From Halocatena marina (lineage in GTDB: Archaea; Halobacteriota; Halobacteria; Halobacteriales; Haloarculaceae), in assembly GCF_025913575.1 (NCBI RefSeq), contig NZ_CP109785.1, forward strand, positions 2,976,001 to 3,040,000: a stretch of 64,000 nt of DNA, in the 5' to 3' direction. The notes beneath the pieces are model-generated. The model did not search any database, had not been told where the DNA came from, and was given only the letters and a program-made list of their open reading frames with translations. The first letter of the stretch is position 1, and the number at the start of each line of letters is the position of its first letter. Positions 34,953 to 43,491 of this stretch are shown one piece after another. Both the position numbers and the translations under genes were made by a program.

Positions 34953-35522
34953 TTAGTTATCGTTAATCAGGAGATCGAGATACGAGGTTCTGATCTGTTC
35001 GTCGGGATCGAGTCCCAACGCGCGGAGGATCGAAAACGCTCCTTCGCGTGCCGTATCGAAATCAGCGTTCGTGTGATCGGCTTCGACTTCAGTTTCGACT
35101 TCGACGAATTCCCCGAGATTGGAGACGGTATCCAGTGTCACAGTGTATCCATCGAGCGCGTACCGTTCCCTGCTTTTTTCGACGACAGCCGCCGGTGAGA
35201 ATCCAAGATGATCGAGGATTTCTTCCATCGTTTCGCGGCTTTCGACTTCGGTTTCGGACTCCGTGCGGGTTTTCGAGGCATCATCGACGAGCGGACCTTT
35301 GTACGTGAGTTGGGTGACAGGATCCGGTGCTGACGATGATTCATTCGATTCGGTCTCCGCTCTAATACGAAGCGCCTCGTCGGTTTCAGCGAAGGTTCGA
35401 TGAGGTGCGTCGTAGTAGGTATCGACCTGATCGACCGTCGAGAGCTGTGTTGCATCCAGCTCGGCGAGCTTGGACCGAACAGCATCGTGGTCGGTTTTAA
35501 CTTTTACTTCGAGCTCGTACAT
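34953..35522 (-). CDS. CYTH domain protein (CyaB/thiamine-triphosphatase type)
   Basis: A 189-residue triphosphate tunnel enzyme. The opening ExExK signature is clear (MYELEVKVKTD), followed by QVDTYYDAPHRTF and alternating charged beta strands that line the tunnel (LRIRAETE, LTYKGP, RERYALDGYTVTLDTV). It is often annotated class IV adenylate cyclase. Triphosphatase activity on small phosphates is equally likely. Start ATG 35520-35522. Confidence 0.85.
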   Translation of the reverse strand: MYELEVKVKTDHDAVRSKLAELDATQLSTVDQVDTYYDAPHRTFAETDEALRIRAETESNESSSAPDPVTQLTYKGPLVDDASKTRTESETEVESRETMEEILDHLGFSPAAVVEKSRERYALDGYTVTLDTVSNLGEFVEVETEVEADHTNADFDTAREGAFSILRALGLDPDEQIRTSYLDLLINDN

Positions 35523-35636
35523 GTCATTAGAAGATTCACACGAACCAAAGCGGCTTACATTCTCTTGTTTTTTGAGTATGTACGCGTTCATTTCTATGCA
35601 TGATAGTTGAGCACACCCCGTCAACGGAAACGTGAC

Positions 35637-35645
35637 GGTTAAGGG
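35637..35645 (+). promoter_or_regulatory. TATA box of the FKBP gene
   Basis: ggttaaggg is centred 27 bp before the ATG at 35668, consistent with a leaderless transcript and supporting this start over the ORF's first start at 35632. Confidence 0.45.
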
Positions 35646-35667
35646 CGTATCGAGAGACGTGTTGTGT

Positions 35668-36693
35668 ATGACTGGAGAACCAGAAGAGACCAACACGACG
35701 GGTAACGACGCTGATGAAGAGCCAGTGTCGGAAGACGCGGCCGAAGCGGCCGCCGAGCAGGCAGATGAGGGAGAACTGCAAGAAGACGATTTTATTCAGA
35801 TTGCCTACACTGCTCGCACGGTAGACGAAGACGCGCTGGTCGATACGACCGACGAGGAAGTGGCAGAAGAAGAAGGTGTCGCGGAAGAAGGCACCTTCGA
35901 GCCGCGCGTCATCGTTCTCGGCTCCGGGCACATCTTCGAGGAGGTCGAAGAAGACATCATGACGAAAGATGTCGGCGACAGCGGAACGGTTGTTGTCCCT
36001 GCTAGCGAGGCGTTCGGAGAGTACAACCAAGAGGAAGTACGCACCGTCAGCGCGGACAAGATTCCCGAAGACGACCGCTATCCCGGTGCGCAGGTCCAAA
36101 TCGAGAATGAACAGGGCTACCTCGAAACCATCATCGGCGGGCGCGCCCGCGTCGATTTCAATCACCCGCTTGCCGGTGAGGATATCGAATACGAGTACGA
36201 GATTGTCGATCACGTCGAAGACAAACTCGAACGCGCGAACGGCCTCATGAACATGTTCTTCGATATTGATCTCGAGATGGAGATCAAAACCGACGAGGTC
36301 GAAGAAGAACAGCTCGTCGAAGCCGAAGCCGAAGACGGTGAGGAAGAGGAAGACGAAGAGCCTGAATACGAGACGGTGACCGTCGAAAAGGAGACGCTGT
36401 ACATCGAATCGACGCCGCAACTCTCGATGAACCAGCAGTGGCTCTTCCAGAAACAACAGGTCGCCCAGCAGATCATTGATCAGGTTGGGATCGACCGTGT
36501 CATCGTGCAGGAGATCCTCGACGATCCGATGGGCGGTATGGGAATGCCCGGTATGATGGGCGGCGGCGCCGGTGGAGCCGACATCGAGGACGCGCTCGAA
36601 GAGGCAGACATCGATGCTGAAGAAGTTCTCGACGAGATCGACGAGGAAGTCGAAGACGTTGACGAAGAAGTCGATCAGAACGCAGCAGAATAA
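35668..36693 (+). CDS. FKBP-type peptidyl-prolyl isomerase, long form
   Basis: A 341-residue cytoplasmic chaperone and prolyl isomerase. An acidic N-terminal tail of about 40 residues is followed by an FKBP domain with an insert-in-flap (EDDFIQIAYTARTVDEDALV, VVVPASEAFGEYN, GGRARVDFNHPLAG). A C-terminal region rich in Glu and Asp and a Met/Gly segment (MGGMGMPGMMGGGAGG) follow. The composition is extreme even for a halophile. Long archaeal FKBPs bind unfolded proteins, so holdase activity is plausible. Confidence 0.9.
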   Translation: MTGEPEETNTTGNDADEEPVSEDAAEAAAEQADEGELQEDDFIQIAYTARTVDEDALVDTTDEEVAEEEGVAEEGTFEPRVIVLGSGHIFEEVEEDIMTKDVGDSGTVVVPASEAFGEYNQEEVRTVSADKIPEDDRYPGAQVQIENEQGYLETIIGGRARVDFNHPLAGEDIEYEYEIVDHVEDKLERANGLMNMFFDIDLEMEIKTDEVEEEQLVEAEAEDGEEEEDEEPEYETVTVEKETLYIESTPQLSMNQQWLFQKQQVAQQIIDQVGIDRVIVQEILDDPMGGMGMPGMMGGGAGGADIEDALEEADIDAEEVLDEIDEEVEDVDEEVDQNAAE

Positions 36694-36698
36694 CAGAC

Positions 36699-36724
36699 CA
36701 ACCCCCGTCGTTGGGGTGGGTTGT
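36699..36724 (+). terminator. Hairpin terminator after the FKBP gene
   Basis: ACCCCCGTCGTTGGGGT forms a short GC stem (CCCC/GGGG plus flanking pairs) 10 bases after the stop, followed by T-containing sequence. It lies between convergent genes. Confidence 0.45.
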
Positions 36725-36744
36725 TAAACAAATCTCGTGGAACG

Positions 36745-37779
36745 CTACAACCAGCCGTCGCGTAGTAGCAGCTCTCCATTCAGCACGCTTGCGCCCGCAG
36801 CACCGCGGATCGTATTGTGCGCGAGGCAGTTGTACTGAACACCGTTCGACGTCTCACGAAGTCCACCAGCAGTGACGGCCATGCCGTTTCCGTGCAGTCG
36901 GTCGAGGCGAGGTTGTGGACGATCGGGTTCCTCGAAGACGTGGATGAGTGGATCGGGCGAACTGTGGAGATCAAGCGATTCGTACGAGCGCATCGCTGCC
37001 GCAGCGTCTTCGGTCGTGATCTCATCGCGGGTCTCCACCCAGACGTTTTCGAGGTGTCCGTCGATCGTGGGGATGCGGTTGCACGATGCTGCGACGTCTG
37101 CTTCGTGCCAGTTGATCTCCCGGCCGTCGAATGCACCGAGGAGTTTGCACGCTTCTGCCTCCATTTTCTGCTCTTCGCCACCGATGTGTGGGATGGCGTT
37201 GTCGATGATTTCCATCGAAGAGACACCGGAGTAGCCCGCGCCCGAGACCGCTTGAAGCGTCGAGACGTGTATTTGTTCGATTCCGAATGAATCGAGCGCT
37301 GCGAGCGTCGGAACCATCGTGATCGTTGAGCAGTTCGGATTTTTCACGAGCGCTCCATCCCAGCCGCGTTCCTCGCGTTGGACTTCCAGTACGTCGAGAT
37401 GCCCAGCGTTCACTTCGGGAATAGTGAGGGGAACGTCGGGCGCGGTCCGATCGTTAGAAGAGTTCGAGGAAACGACGTAGCCCGCCTCACAGAGTTCCGG
37501 TTCGACGCGCTTGCCAACGTCGGATGGGAGCGAAGAAAAGAGGAGATCGATGTCGTCCGGGATGTCATCCGGGTCAGTTCGTCGGACGGTCATCTCAGCG
37601 ATTGTTTCTGGAATCGGAGCGTCGATGCGCCATTTTGCGACATCGCGGTAGGGGTGGCCCGCGCTCGCATCGCTCGCAGTGAGCGTTACCAGTTCGAAAT
37701 CGGGGTGTGGTTCGAGGAGCTGAATGAGTCGCTGACCGACGGCACCAGTTGCACCGAGAATTCCTGCAGTGACAGTCAT
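36745..37779 (-). CDS. asd: Aspartate-semialdehyde dehydrogenase
   Basis: Reduces aspartyl phosphate to aspartate semialdehyde, the branch point for homoserine, methionine, threonine and lysine. The 344-residue enzyme has the NADP loop GILGATGAVGQRLIQLL near residue 6 and the catalytic Cys150 in KNPNCSTITMVP, with EEQKMEAEACKLLG downstream and a final HNTIRGAAGASVLN. The ATG (37777-37779) puts the nucleotide loop at the N-terminus. It is convergent with the FKBP gene. Confidence 0.95.
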   Translation of the reverse strand: MTVTAGILGATGAVGQRLIQLLEPHPDFELVTLTASDASAGHPYRDVAKWRIDAPIPETIAEMTVRRTDPDDIPDDIDLLFSSLPSDVGKRVEPELCEAGYVVSSNSSNDRTAPDVPLTIPEVNAGHLDVLEVQREERGWDGALVKNPNCSTITMVPTLAALDSFGIEQIHVSTLQAVSGAGYSGVSSMEIIDNAIPHIGGEEQKMEAEACKLLGAFDGREINWHEADVAASCNRIPTIDGHLENVWVETRDEITTEDAAAAMRSYESLDLHSSPDPLIHVFEEPDRPQPRLDRLHGNGMAVTAGGLRETSNGVQYNCLAHNTIRGAAGASVLNGELLLRDGWL

Positions 37780-37939
37780 TGTCGAAGGTCGGCAACGGGA
37801 CACAAAAACGGTTGTGGTCCATGCAACCATATCCGCCCATTAATGAACATATACGAACATACATATCCTGCGCACCCGTCGGTGATGGTAGTCGTGCAGT
37901 AGCCGTGAGACGTTGTAAACAGTCCATCTCGGTCGTGAG

Positions 37940-38305
37940 CTATCGATCGCGCTCGAATTCACGTTCGTGGCTATTCGAATGAGTGTCATGATTGCGTTCG
38001 CTGTCTTCAGTTTCGAGCAGCGTCTCGACGCGACGTTCGAACGCCTCGTCATCGAGTTCTCCACGTGCATACCGCTCTTTGAGTACAGAGAGTGAGTCCG
38101 TCCTGTCAGTCTGTGTGTCGTGCGCAGCGACTGTGGGGAGGAGTTCCTCATCAATGATGAACAGTAACGGCACGAGTAGCAACCACCCCACGATGAACAC
38201 GCTGGCCCCCACTTTAGCACCCACAAACAGGACAGCTAAGATGCCGAGTGGCAGCGTCACAACCGCGACTATCATTCCGAGCGATTGCAAGCGGTCGTCT
38301 GCCAC
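37940..38305 (-). CDS. SHOCT-domain membrane protein
   Basis: A 121-residue protein with two membrane helices (about residues 10-29 and 33-51), then a soluble tail containing a SHOCT motif LKERYARGELDDEAFERRVE. SHOCT is a short helical module found at the end of many otherwise unrelated proteins, possibly for oligomerisation. No function can be given. Start ATG 38303-38305. Confidence 0.8.
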   Translation of the reverse strand: MADDRLQSLGMIVAVVTLPLGILAVLFVGAKVGASVFIVGWLLLVPLLFIIDEELLPTVAAHDTQTDRTDSLSVLKERYARGELDDEAFERRVETLLETEDSERNHDTHSNSHEREFERDR

Positions 38306-38418
38306 GACTAACTATCGTACTATACGAAACGGTTTCTTATCATGTATTACCATTTTCGTTAGAAATATGGTAGAAATTTACGAGAGGAACGGTCGAGACC
38401 ACGTCAAACCGAGAGTAT

Positions 38419-39216
38419 TCACGGAATATCTTTTCGGGTGAACCAGAGCTGACTGATGAGGACAAGCACGAGTGTCCCAGCGAGCAACACGCCAGCGCTC
38501 GTTACGTCGTATTCGCTGTGAATGAGAACGGCGTTCGGATCGAGATACCGCATCGGCGCAATGTTTCCGAGCCATTCGTAATCGGTGCCAGTAACCAACG
38601 ATTCGACGAGGAAGAGACCGAACAGCCCGCCGAGCACGCCGCGCTGAGCGATCGAAGCGCGGTTGACGAAGACAGACACGAGGAGTCCAATCGCGCCACA
38701 GCACAGGAGATACGGGATCGAAAGCAGATGGATAACCATCAGGTTGACGGCATCGACAGGGTAGCCAACGAGATCGGCACTCACGTAGACCACGACGGGA
38801 ACGACAGCGTTGATGACGACGAGGGGAACGAACAACGACGCGAACTTCTCCGCGACGAGGCGCGCACGCAAAATCGGGAGCGACAGCAAGAGATCCATCC
38901 GTCCACGATCGACATCGTCTGAGAGTAATCCCGCACCGGAGTACGCAAAATAGAGACCGACCAGTAAGATCCACCCGGTCGTGTAGAGTTCGACCGCGAG
39001 AAATCCCTCGATAGACGCGAGCGTCTGGAGATTGAACGCCTCGGCCATCGCCGCCGGGTACGAAGCCGTGAGCTGCTCAATCTGTTCGGGGTCTAAGTTT
39101 TCGGTGAAAGAGGGATACATCGCGACGAATAGAGCAGCGACGAGCGAAAGGAGGACCGTTAGTCCACTAGTGCTCTTTGCGCGTTTGCGTGCCTCGTAAG
39201 CGGTCAGCTCAAACAT
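38419..39216 (-). CDS. ABC-2 type transporter permease
   Basis: A 265-residue membrane protein with about six hydrophobic segments. It begins MFELTAYEARKRAKSTSGLT, and the conserved DRGRMDLLLSLPILRARLVAEK region lies after the second helix (split here as DRGRMDLLLSLP and ILRARLVAEK). It works with the ATPase encoded just upstream, whose end it overlaps by 8 bp. The pair probably exports a drug or lipid-like substrate. The ATG at 39216 is chosen for that overlap and for a sensible N-terminus. Confidence 0.85.
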   Translation of the reverse strand: MFELTAYEARKRAKSTSGLTVLLSLVAALFVAMYPSFTENLDPEQIEQLTASYPAAMAEAFNLQTLASIEGFLAVELYTTGWILLVGLYFAYSGAGLLSDDVDRGRMDLLLSLPILRARLVAEKFASLFVPLVVINAVVPVVVYVSADLVGYPVDAVNLMVIHLLSIPYLLCCGAIGLLVSVFVNRASIAQRGVLGGLFGLFLVESLVTGTDYEWLGNIAPMRYLDPNAVLIHSEYDVTSAGVLLAGTLVLVLISQLWFTRKDIP

Positions 39217-40192
39217 CGTCTCCTCCGTAGAACCGCATGAAGACGTCATCGAGTGGCGCTTCCTCGATATCAAATTCACGAAGCGTGTGCCGTCCGACAG
39301 CATCCACGAGATCGTTAACGTTCCCAGTAAACGTAAACGAAACCTCGGTCTCGCTGCCGCTCTGAACCGAGCGAAACGCGAGTTCGTCTGCGTGTCCGTT
39401 GATCTCGTGCTCGCTGTCACTATCACTCATCCCACCTGCGGTGGAGACAGCCCTGATTTCGAGATCGTGAACGCCGTCGAATTCGAACGCAGATTCGTCG
39501 ACCTCGCCAATGATACGAAGATGGACGACTTTTCCGCTCCGGTGGAGGAGTGCTTCGATCGACTCCGTCGTGACGAGCTGTCCATCGCGCAGGATCGCTA
39601 CCCGATCACAGAGCCTGCGGACTTCGCTCAGCACGTGTGATGAGAAAAACACGGTTACACCGCGGCGCTGTTCCGCTCGGATGAAATCGTTGAAGCGTTG
39701 CTGTACGAGCGGATCCAGACCCGAGGTCGGTTCGTCCATGATGACGAGGGTTGGATCGTGCATGAACGCCTGAACGATAGCGAGCTTCTGGACGTTCCCG
39801 GTCGAATACTCGCGCACAGGACGACCAACGGGCGGATCGAATCGTTCTAACAGTTCTTCGCGCCGTTCAGCACCCTTCACGCGAGCGTGGAGATCTAGGA
39901 TCTCGCTCCCAGTTACGCTCTCATCGAACGCTGGCGTTGCCGGGAGATATCCGATGTCAGCTTTGGCGCTGCGAAGATCACGTTCATTGCGCGTATCGCA
40001 GCCGAGAACGGTCGCCGTCCCCGTTGTTGGAGACTGGAAACCAAGGAGCGTCCGTATCGTCGTCGTTTTTCCCGCCCCATTCGGCCCGAGAAAGCCGAAG
40101 ACCTCGCCCTCTTCAACGGAGAACGTAAGCGAGTCGATCCCAGTCACACTCCCGTATTCCTTCGTCAGGCCGCTCACCTCAATCGCTGCCAT
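39209..40192 (-). CDS. ABC transporter ATP-binding protein
   Basis: A 327-residue ATPase of the DRA/CcmA-like group: Walker A GPNGAGKTT at 36-44, Walker B LVIMDEPTSGLD. The signature motif is YSTGNVQKLAIVQ, departing from the usual LSGGQ, with the ordinary A-loop and H-loop otherwise present. About 100 C-terminal residues, after the ATPase core, form a small regulatory extension. A TATA box on the reverse strand (gatatac near 40215-40222) is 26 bp from the ATG (40190-40192). A TetR gene starts divergently about 95 bp away. Confidence 0.9.
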   Translation of the reverse strand: MAAIEVSGLTKEYGSVTGIDSLTFSVEEGEVFGFLGPNGAGKTTTIRTLLGFQSPTTGTATVLGCDTRNERDLRSAKADIGYLPATPAFDESVTGSEILDLHARVKGAERREELLERFDPPVGRPVREYSTGNVQKLAIVQAFMHDPTLVIMDEPTSGLDPLVQQRFNDFIRAEQRRGVTVFFSSHVLSEVRRLCDRVAILRDGQLVTTESIEALLHRSGKVVHLRIIGEVDESAFEFDGVHDLEIRAVSTAGGMSDSDSEHEINGHADELAFRSVQSGSETEVSFTFTGNVNDLVDAVGRHTLREFDIEEAPLDDVFMRFYGGDDV

Positions 40193-40257
40193 GCACCAAC
40201 TCGATTCTATGACTGTATATCTTTTCTGGTCAGGCACTTATGAACGAGAACTGTTTT

Positions 40258-40267
40258 GGTTATAAGG
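40258..40267 (+). promoter_or_regulatory. TATA box of the TetR gene
   Basis: ggttataagg centred 26 bp before the ATG at 40288 supports a leaderless transcript. The divergent ABC promoter's TATA box is about 40 bp to the left, so one regulator could control both. Confidence 0.5.
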
Positions 40268-40287
40268 TCATGAATGAAAAATGAAGT

Positions 40288-40899
40288 ATGCACGGATTCA
40301 GCGACGAGGAGCGAGAACGCATCCGAGAGCAGCTCATCGAGACGGGGCGAGAGTTGCTCCTCACCTACGGGCCGGGCAAGACCACTGTTTCGGACATCAC
40401 CGAGCCGATCGGGATTGCAAAGAGCACATTCTATCGATTTTTCGACTCTAAGTCTGCTCTGTATCTCCAGATATTCCGGCGAGAGATGGAAGAGTTCGGC
40501 GAAACCGTACAGCAAGAGCTGGCGACGGTGGATGATCCACGAGAGGGGCTTGAGCGGCTCTTCAGGTGTTACGCCGAGTTTGCAGAAGAGAATCAGCTCG
40601 TACAGCAGACGGTCATTCAGGGCAACTACCAAGAGACCTTTCGTAGTGTCGATCCGGAGAAATTGGAGACAGTACAGCAGGAAGGACCCGTTGAGCTCCT
40701 ACCACTCATCGAAGATCTCCGAGCACGCAGCAATGGACCACTCGCGGAGGTCGATCCGAGCACAGTGCTCGGTTTAATGGGTGGATCAGTCGGTCTCATG
40801 GCCCTCCACAGAGACGAGTTCGACGAGTACGAATCGGGGTACTACAAGCAAGTACAGGACGTGCTCATCACGTCGCTCGCGCGAGGACTCACTGAGTGA
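40288..40899 (+). CDS. TetR family transcriptional regulator
   Basis: A 203-residue repressor with an N-terminal helix-turn-helix (TGRELLLTYGPGKTTVSDIT, then EPIGIAKSTFYRFFDSKSAL) and a helical ligand-binding C-terminal domain. It is divergent from the two-gene ABC exporter, the usual arrangement of a drug-responsive TetR repressor and its target. I looked for a dyad operator between the two TATA boxes and found none that is convincing. The ligand is unknown. Confidence 0.9.
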   Translation: MHGFSDEERERIREQLIETGRELLLTYGPGKTTVSDITEPIGIAKSTFYRFFDSKSALYLQIFRREMEEFGETVQQELATVDDPREGLERLFRCYAEFAEENQLVQQTVIQGNYQETFRSVDPEKLETVQQEGPVELLPLIEDLRARSNGPLAEVDPSTVLGLMGGSVGLMALHRDEFDEYESGYYKQVQDVLITSLARGLTE

Positions 40900-40972
40900 C
40901 GTAGATTAGATCGGATGGAAGGAATGTGGTCCTGCGTGTCGTGACTCGCGTTATGATGCGGTAAGAACAGCG

Positions 40973-41161
40973 TTATTCAGGCGTGACGCCCTTTTTTCGT
41001 GTAATGTACCCAGCGATTCGATTGCGGACTTCCTTCGATTCGATGTTCGTCAACTCTGTGACGAGGTCCTTGTTGCGATCGAAATCATCGTTGAACGCGT
41101 CCGAATAGCGCTCCAATAGCACTGTCGCCGTTTTCTTGACGTAGGCGGGTTTGATGGCCAT
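40973..41161 (-). CDS. rps17e: 30S ribosomal protein S17e
   Basis: A 62-residue small-subunit protein found in archaea and eukaryotes. It starts MAIKPAYVKKTATVLLERYS and continues FNDDFDRNKDLVTELTNIES and RNRIAGYITRK, all conserved S17e blocks. The start is ATG 41159-41161. It lies in the same direction as the DUF447-cofD run, whose end is 76 bp away. Confidence 0.95.
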   Translation of the reverse strand: MAIKPAYVKKTATVLLERYSDAFNDDFDRNKDLVTELTNIESKEVRNRIAGYITRKKGVTPE

Positions 41162-41237
41162 ACGGACAAATTCCCGACGACGAGGCTAAAAGGATTCGTT
41201 TCGCTCTCTGGCGCAGAGACCGAATGCGATCGATCGA

Positions 41238-41831
41238 TCACTGCCACTCGATGAGCTCTTCGAATCGGGTCCACGCCGTCTGTTCGCGCTCGCTTCCGCA
41301 ACGATCGACTACGCGTTCGAAGTACGCGATTCGTTCTCGAAGTTGATCAGTGTCGTATTCAGGAACGTCGAGCCGTGAAGCAGCGATTGTCGCCTCGACG
41401 ACCGCATAGTATCCACGATTGGTGGTCGGAACGACGCGTCGTTCGACGCTCGATTCGATGGGCGAAAGCTCCCACTGCTCCCACTCCGTCTCTCCGTTCG
41501 CACCCGCGTCGACCGACTCAACCGAGACGCGGACCCACGCATCAGCCGTATCGAGAATCGGGGTGTCTTCCTCGCGGATCGAGCAGGCTGCCTCGACAAA
41601 ATCGAGCGGATCGCGGGTGAACTGGAGATACCCCTCGCCGCGTGCGTGGAAGTTCCGCCACGTCCGCGTGCGTCCCCACGTTCGTGCGGTGACACGATGC
41701 GCTTTCTGTTCGTGTTCGGAGAACAGTCCGAGGGCAGCGACGTTCCACCGATCGTTTGGTCCGTGTGTCGTGACGATTGACTCGGTGACGCCAGACAGCT
41801 CAATCGGCCACGGGTCCTCGTGTGCACTCAT
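41238..41831 (-). CDS. DUF447 family protein
   Basis: A 197-residue protein of the DUF447 family, a flavin-reductase-like beta barrel. It begins MSAHEDPWPIELSGVTESIV and includes GPNDRWNVAALGLF and ARGEGYLQFTRDPLDFVEAA. Activity is unknown. Its ATG (41829-41831) overlaps the stop of the CitG-like gene, so the two are translated together. The neighbours place it in a cofactor-related cluster. Confidence 0.85.
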   Translation of the reverse strand: MSAHEDPWPIELSGVTESIVTTHGPNDRWNVAALGLFSEHEQKAHRVTARTWGRTRTWRNFHARGEGYLQFTRDPLDFVEAACSIREEDTPILDTADAWVRVSVESVDAGANGETEWEQWELSPIESSVERRVVPTTNRGYYAVVEATIAASRLDVPEYDTDQLRERIAYFERVVDRCGSEREQTAWTRFEELIEWQ

Positions 41832-42685
41832 ACCGACAGCCCCCGTTCGAGCGCGATGAACAGCGCTGCTGCGGTCAGATCGGCCGTTGTTCCGGGATTG
41901 ATGTCTCGCCGAATGAACTCCTCGGCAAGCGCAGCTGGGTCGATCGCACCTGCGCGAGCTTTGTCTGCTCGCTCGCTCACCTCGGTCGCCGTCGCCTCGT
42001 CGTGTTGTTTCACGATGAATGTGTCCGGCTTCGCTGCAAGTAGCCGAATGAAAGCGTCTGCAGCCCGTTCGGAGACGGGTCCGTCGTTCTTCTCGATCCA
42101 ATCAGCGGCCGCAAACGACCGATCGAAATCCTGTGTCCACTCGCGCGCAACACCGTCGATCTCGGCGCTTTGCTCCATCACGTCGAAGAGTGTGAGTTCG
42201 CGCTCGCGGAGCGTCGGTTCCGCACGCGATCCCAGTCTGACATCGAGTGCGTCCATCCCAGAAGGAGGGTCGTTGACAGCGACATCAACGTGCTCGAACG
42301 CACGGTAGAAATCACAGGCGTCGTCCACCGTTGTCGAGCGAGCAATCTCGCTCGCGGTCTCGGCGGAGAAATCATCGTGTGCGCTTGCAGCGCGAACGAG
42401 CGGGACGAGCAGCAACAACGCACCGAACTGAGTGTTCCCGGCGGACTGTTCGGCCATTCCGACGACACTCCGCTCGAATGCGCGGCCGACGGCCGCCCCG
42501 TTCTGTGCGAGAATCAGCCCGGGGATGCTCCCGACAGCTCCAGCCATGAAATGCTCGAATCGAAGGTCGTCGTACTCTCTGTGTCGATCGACGTTTCCCG
42601 GCTTCGGCGTCCCGGTTACTTCGAGCAAGAGCGCGAGCTCTGCGTTCTGGGCCGGCGACCTCACGCTGTTCCCTCGCATCCGCAC
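41828..42685 (-). CDS. Triphosphoribosyl-dephospho-CoA synthase-like protein (CitG/MdcB family)
   Basis: A 285-residue helical protein of the CitG family. It has LLLEVTGTPKPGNVDRHREY near the start and the SAGNTQFGALLLLVPLV segment, both core motifs of the family. Bacterial members make the phosphoribosyl prosthetic group of citrate and malonate lyase, which archaea of this type lack, so another nucleotide-transferring reaction is likely. It overlaps both flanking genes. The start could be ATG 42685 or 42679. Confidence 0.82.
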   Translation of the reverse strand: MRMRGNSVRSPAQNAELALLLEVTGTPKPGNVDRHREYDDLRFEHFMAGAVGSIPGLILAQNGAAVGRAFERSVVGMAEQSAGNTQFGALLLLVPLVRAASAHDDFSAETASEIARSTTVDDACDFYRAFEHVDVAVNDPPSGMDALDVRLGSRAEPTLRERELTLFDVMEQSAEIDGVAREWTQDFDRSFAAADWIEKNDGPVSERAADAFIRLLAAKPDTFIVKQHDEATATEVSERADKARAGAIDPAALAEEFIRRDINPGTTADLTAAALFIALERGLSV

Positions 42686-43491
42686 TCGTTTTCATTCTCG
42701 CTCTCGCTTTGACTTCCGTTTTGGAACCACTCTGTTGTCGCCTCACGAACGCGTTCGAGAATTCGGGGATCGTCGCTCGGTCGGCCGACGCTCACTGCGT
42801 CTGCACCGTACATGAGATACTCACGAACTGTCTCGCGCCCTCGGACGCCGTTGTTGGCGATGATGAACGCATCACTCGTCTCGGCGATCGTTCGAATGAT
42901 CGACTCCGAATCCATCGCATCCACGTGAATGATGCTCGCTCCCGCCTCGCTCATCCGACGAACGGTTTCCGGGAGATCAACGTTTGCAACCTCCGCGCGA
43001 ACTTTTACGCTTGTGGTCGCTCCTGTCTCGCTTGCAGCACGGACGGACGCACAGAGCCGATCGGTGTCTGCTAAGAGCGTCTCGCCCGCTCCTGCCGCGC
43101 ATAGTTCGTCCTGTCGGCAGTGGGCGTTGATCTCGATGATCGCGTCGTGCTCACGACAGACCGCTGCAGCCCTTCGGATCGGCTCGATCGTCGTACTCCG
43201 CACGTTGAACCCAGTGGCGAGTGGCGTCTCCTCAAGTGCCGATAGCTCCCGGTCGATGAACGCGATCGGATCGGCCGGAAGAAACTCCTCGCGCTCGCGG
43301 GCAACGAGTGCTCGCGCTGCCGCTCGCGTGGGACCGTCGACCGCGATTCCGCCCAGAAACGCACAGCCCGCGTACTCGCTCGCCCGGCGCGCCCACGCGG
43401 CGTCCGATGCACCGCTCAGACTCGCTAAGGCGACACGAGGGGTGAAATCAACGCGGGGATGAGACCGAACAGGAACGTGACTATGACCCAT
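42661..43491 (-). CDS. Dihydrouridine synthase-like TIM-barrel protein
   Basis: A 276-residue predicted flavin TIM barrel. VNLP-type core elements are visible: FNVRSTTIEPIRRAAAVCRE, INAHCRQDELCAAGAGETLL, TTSVKVRAEV and ANNGVRGRETVREYLMYGAD. These resemble tRNA-dihydrouridine synthase and dihydroorotate dehydrogenase. The CxxxG of the ordinary Dus site (a catalytic cysteine in NPxGCP) is not found in that form; NAHCRQDEL occupies the place. It shares one base with the cofD stop (TGATG). Substrate unknown, perhaps not tRNA. Confidence 0.72.
   Translation of the reverse strand: MGHSHVPVRSHPRVDFTPRVALASLSGASDAAWARRASEYAGCAFLGGIAVDGPTRAAARALVAREREEFLPADPIAFIDRELSALEETPLATGFNVRSTTIEPIRRAAAVCREHDAIIEINAHCRQDELCAAGAGETLLADTDRLCASVRAASETGATTSVKVRAEVANVDLPETVRRMSEAGASIIHVDAMDSESIIRTIAETSDAFIIANNGVRGRETVREYLMYGADAVSVGRPSDDPRILERVREATTEWFQNGSQSESENENECGCEGTA

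Noticed and set aside
35618..35638. CCGTCA...TGACGG inverted repeat upstream of the FKBP gene
   Set aside because: Only six-base arms with a nine-base loop; such repeats are expected by chance at this GC content.
40193..40287. TetR operator between the TetR and ABC genes
   Set aside because: I searched for a symmetric site and found only weak half-matches. It may exist but cannot be supported by eye.
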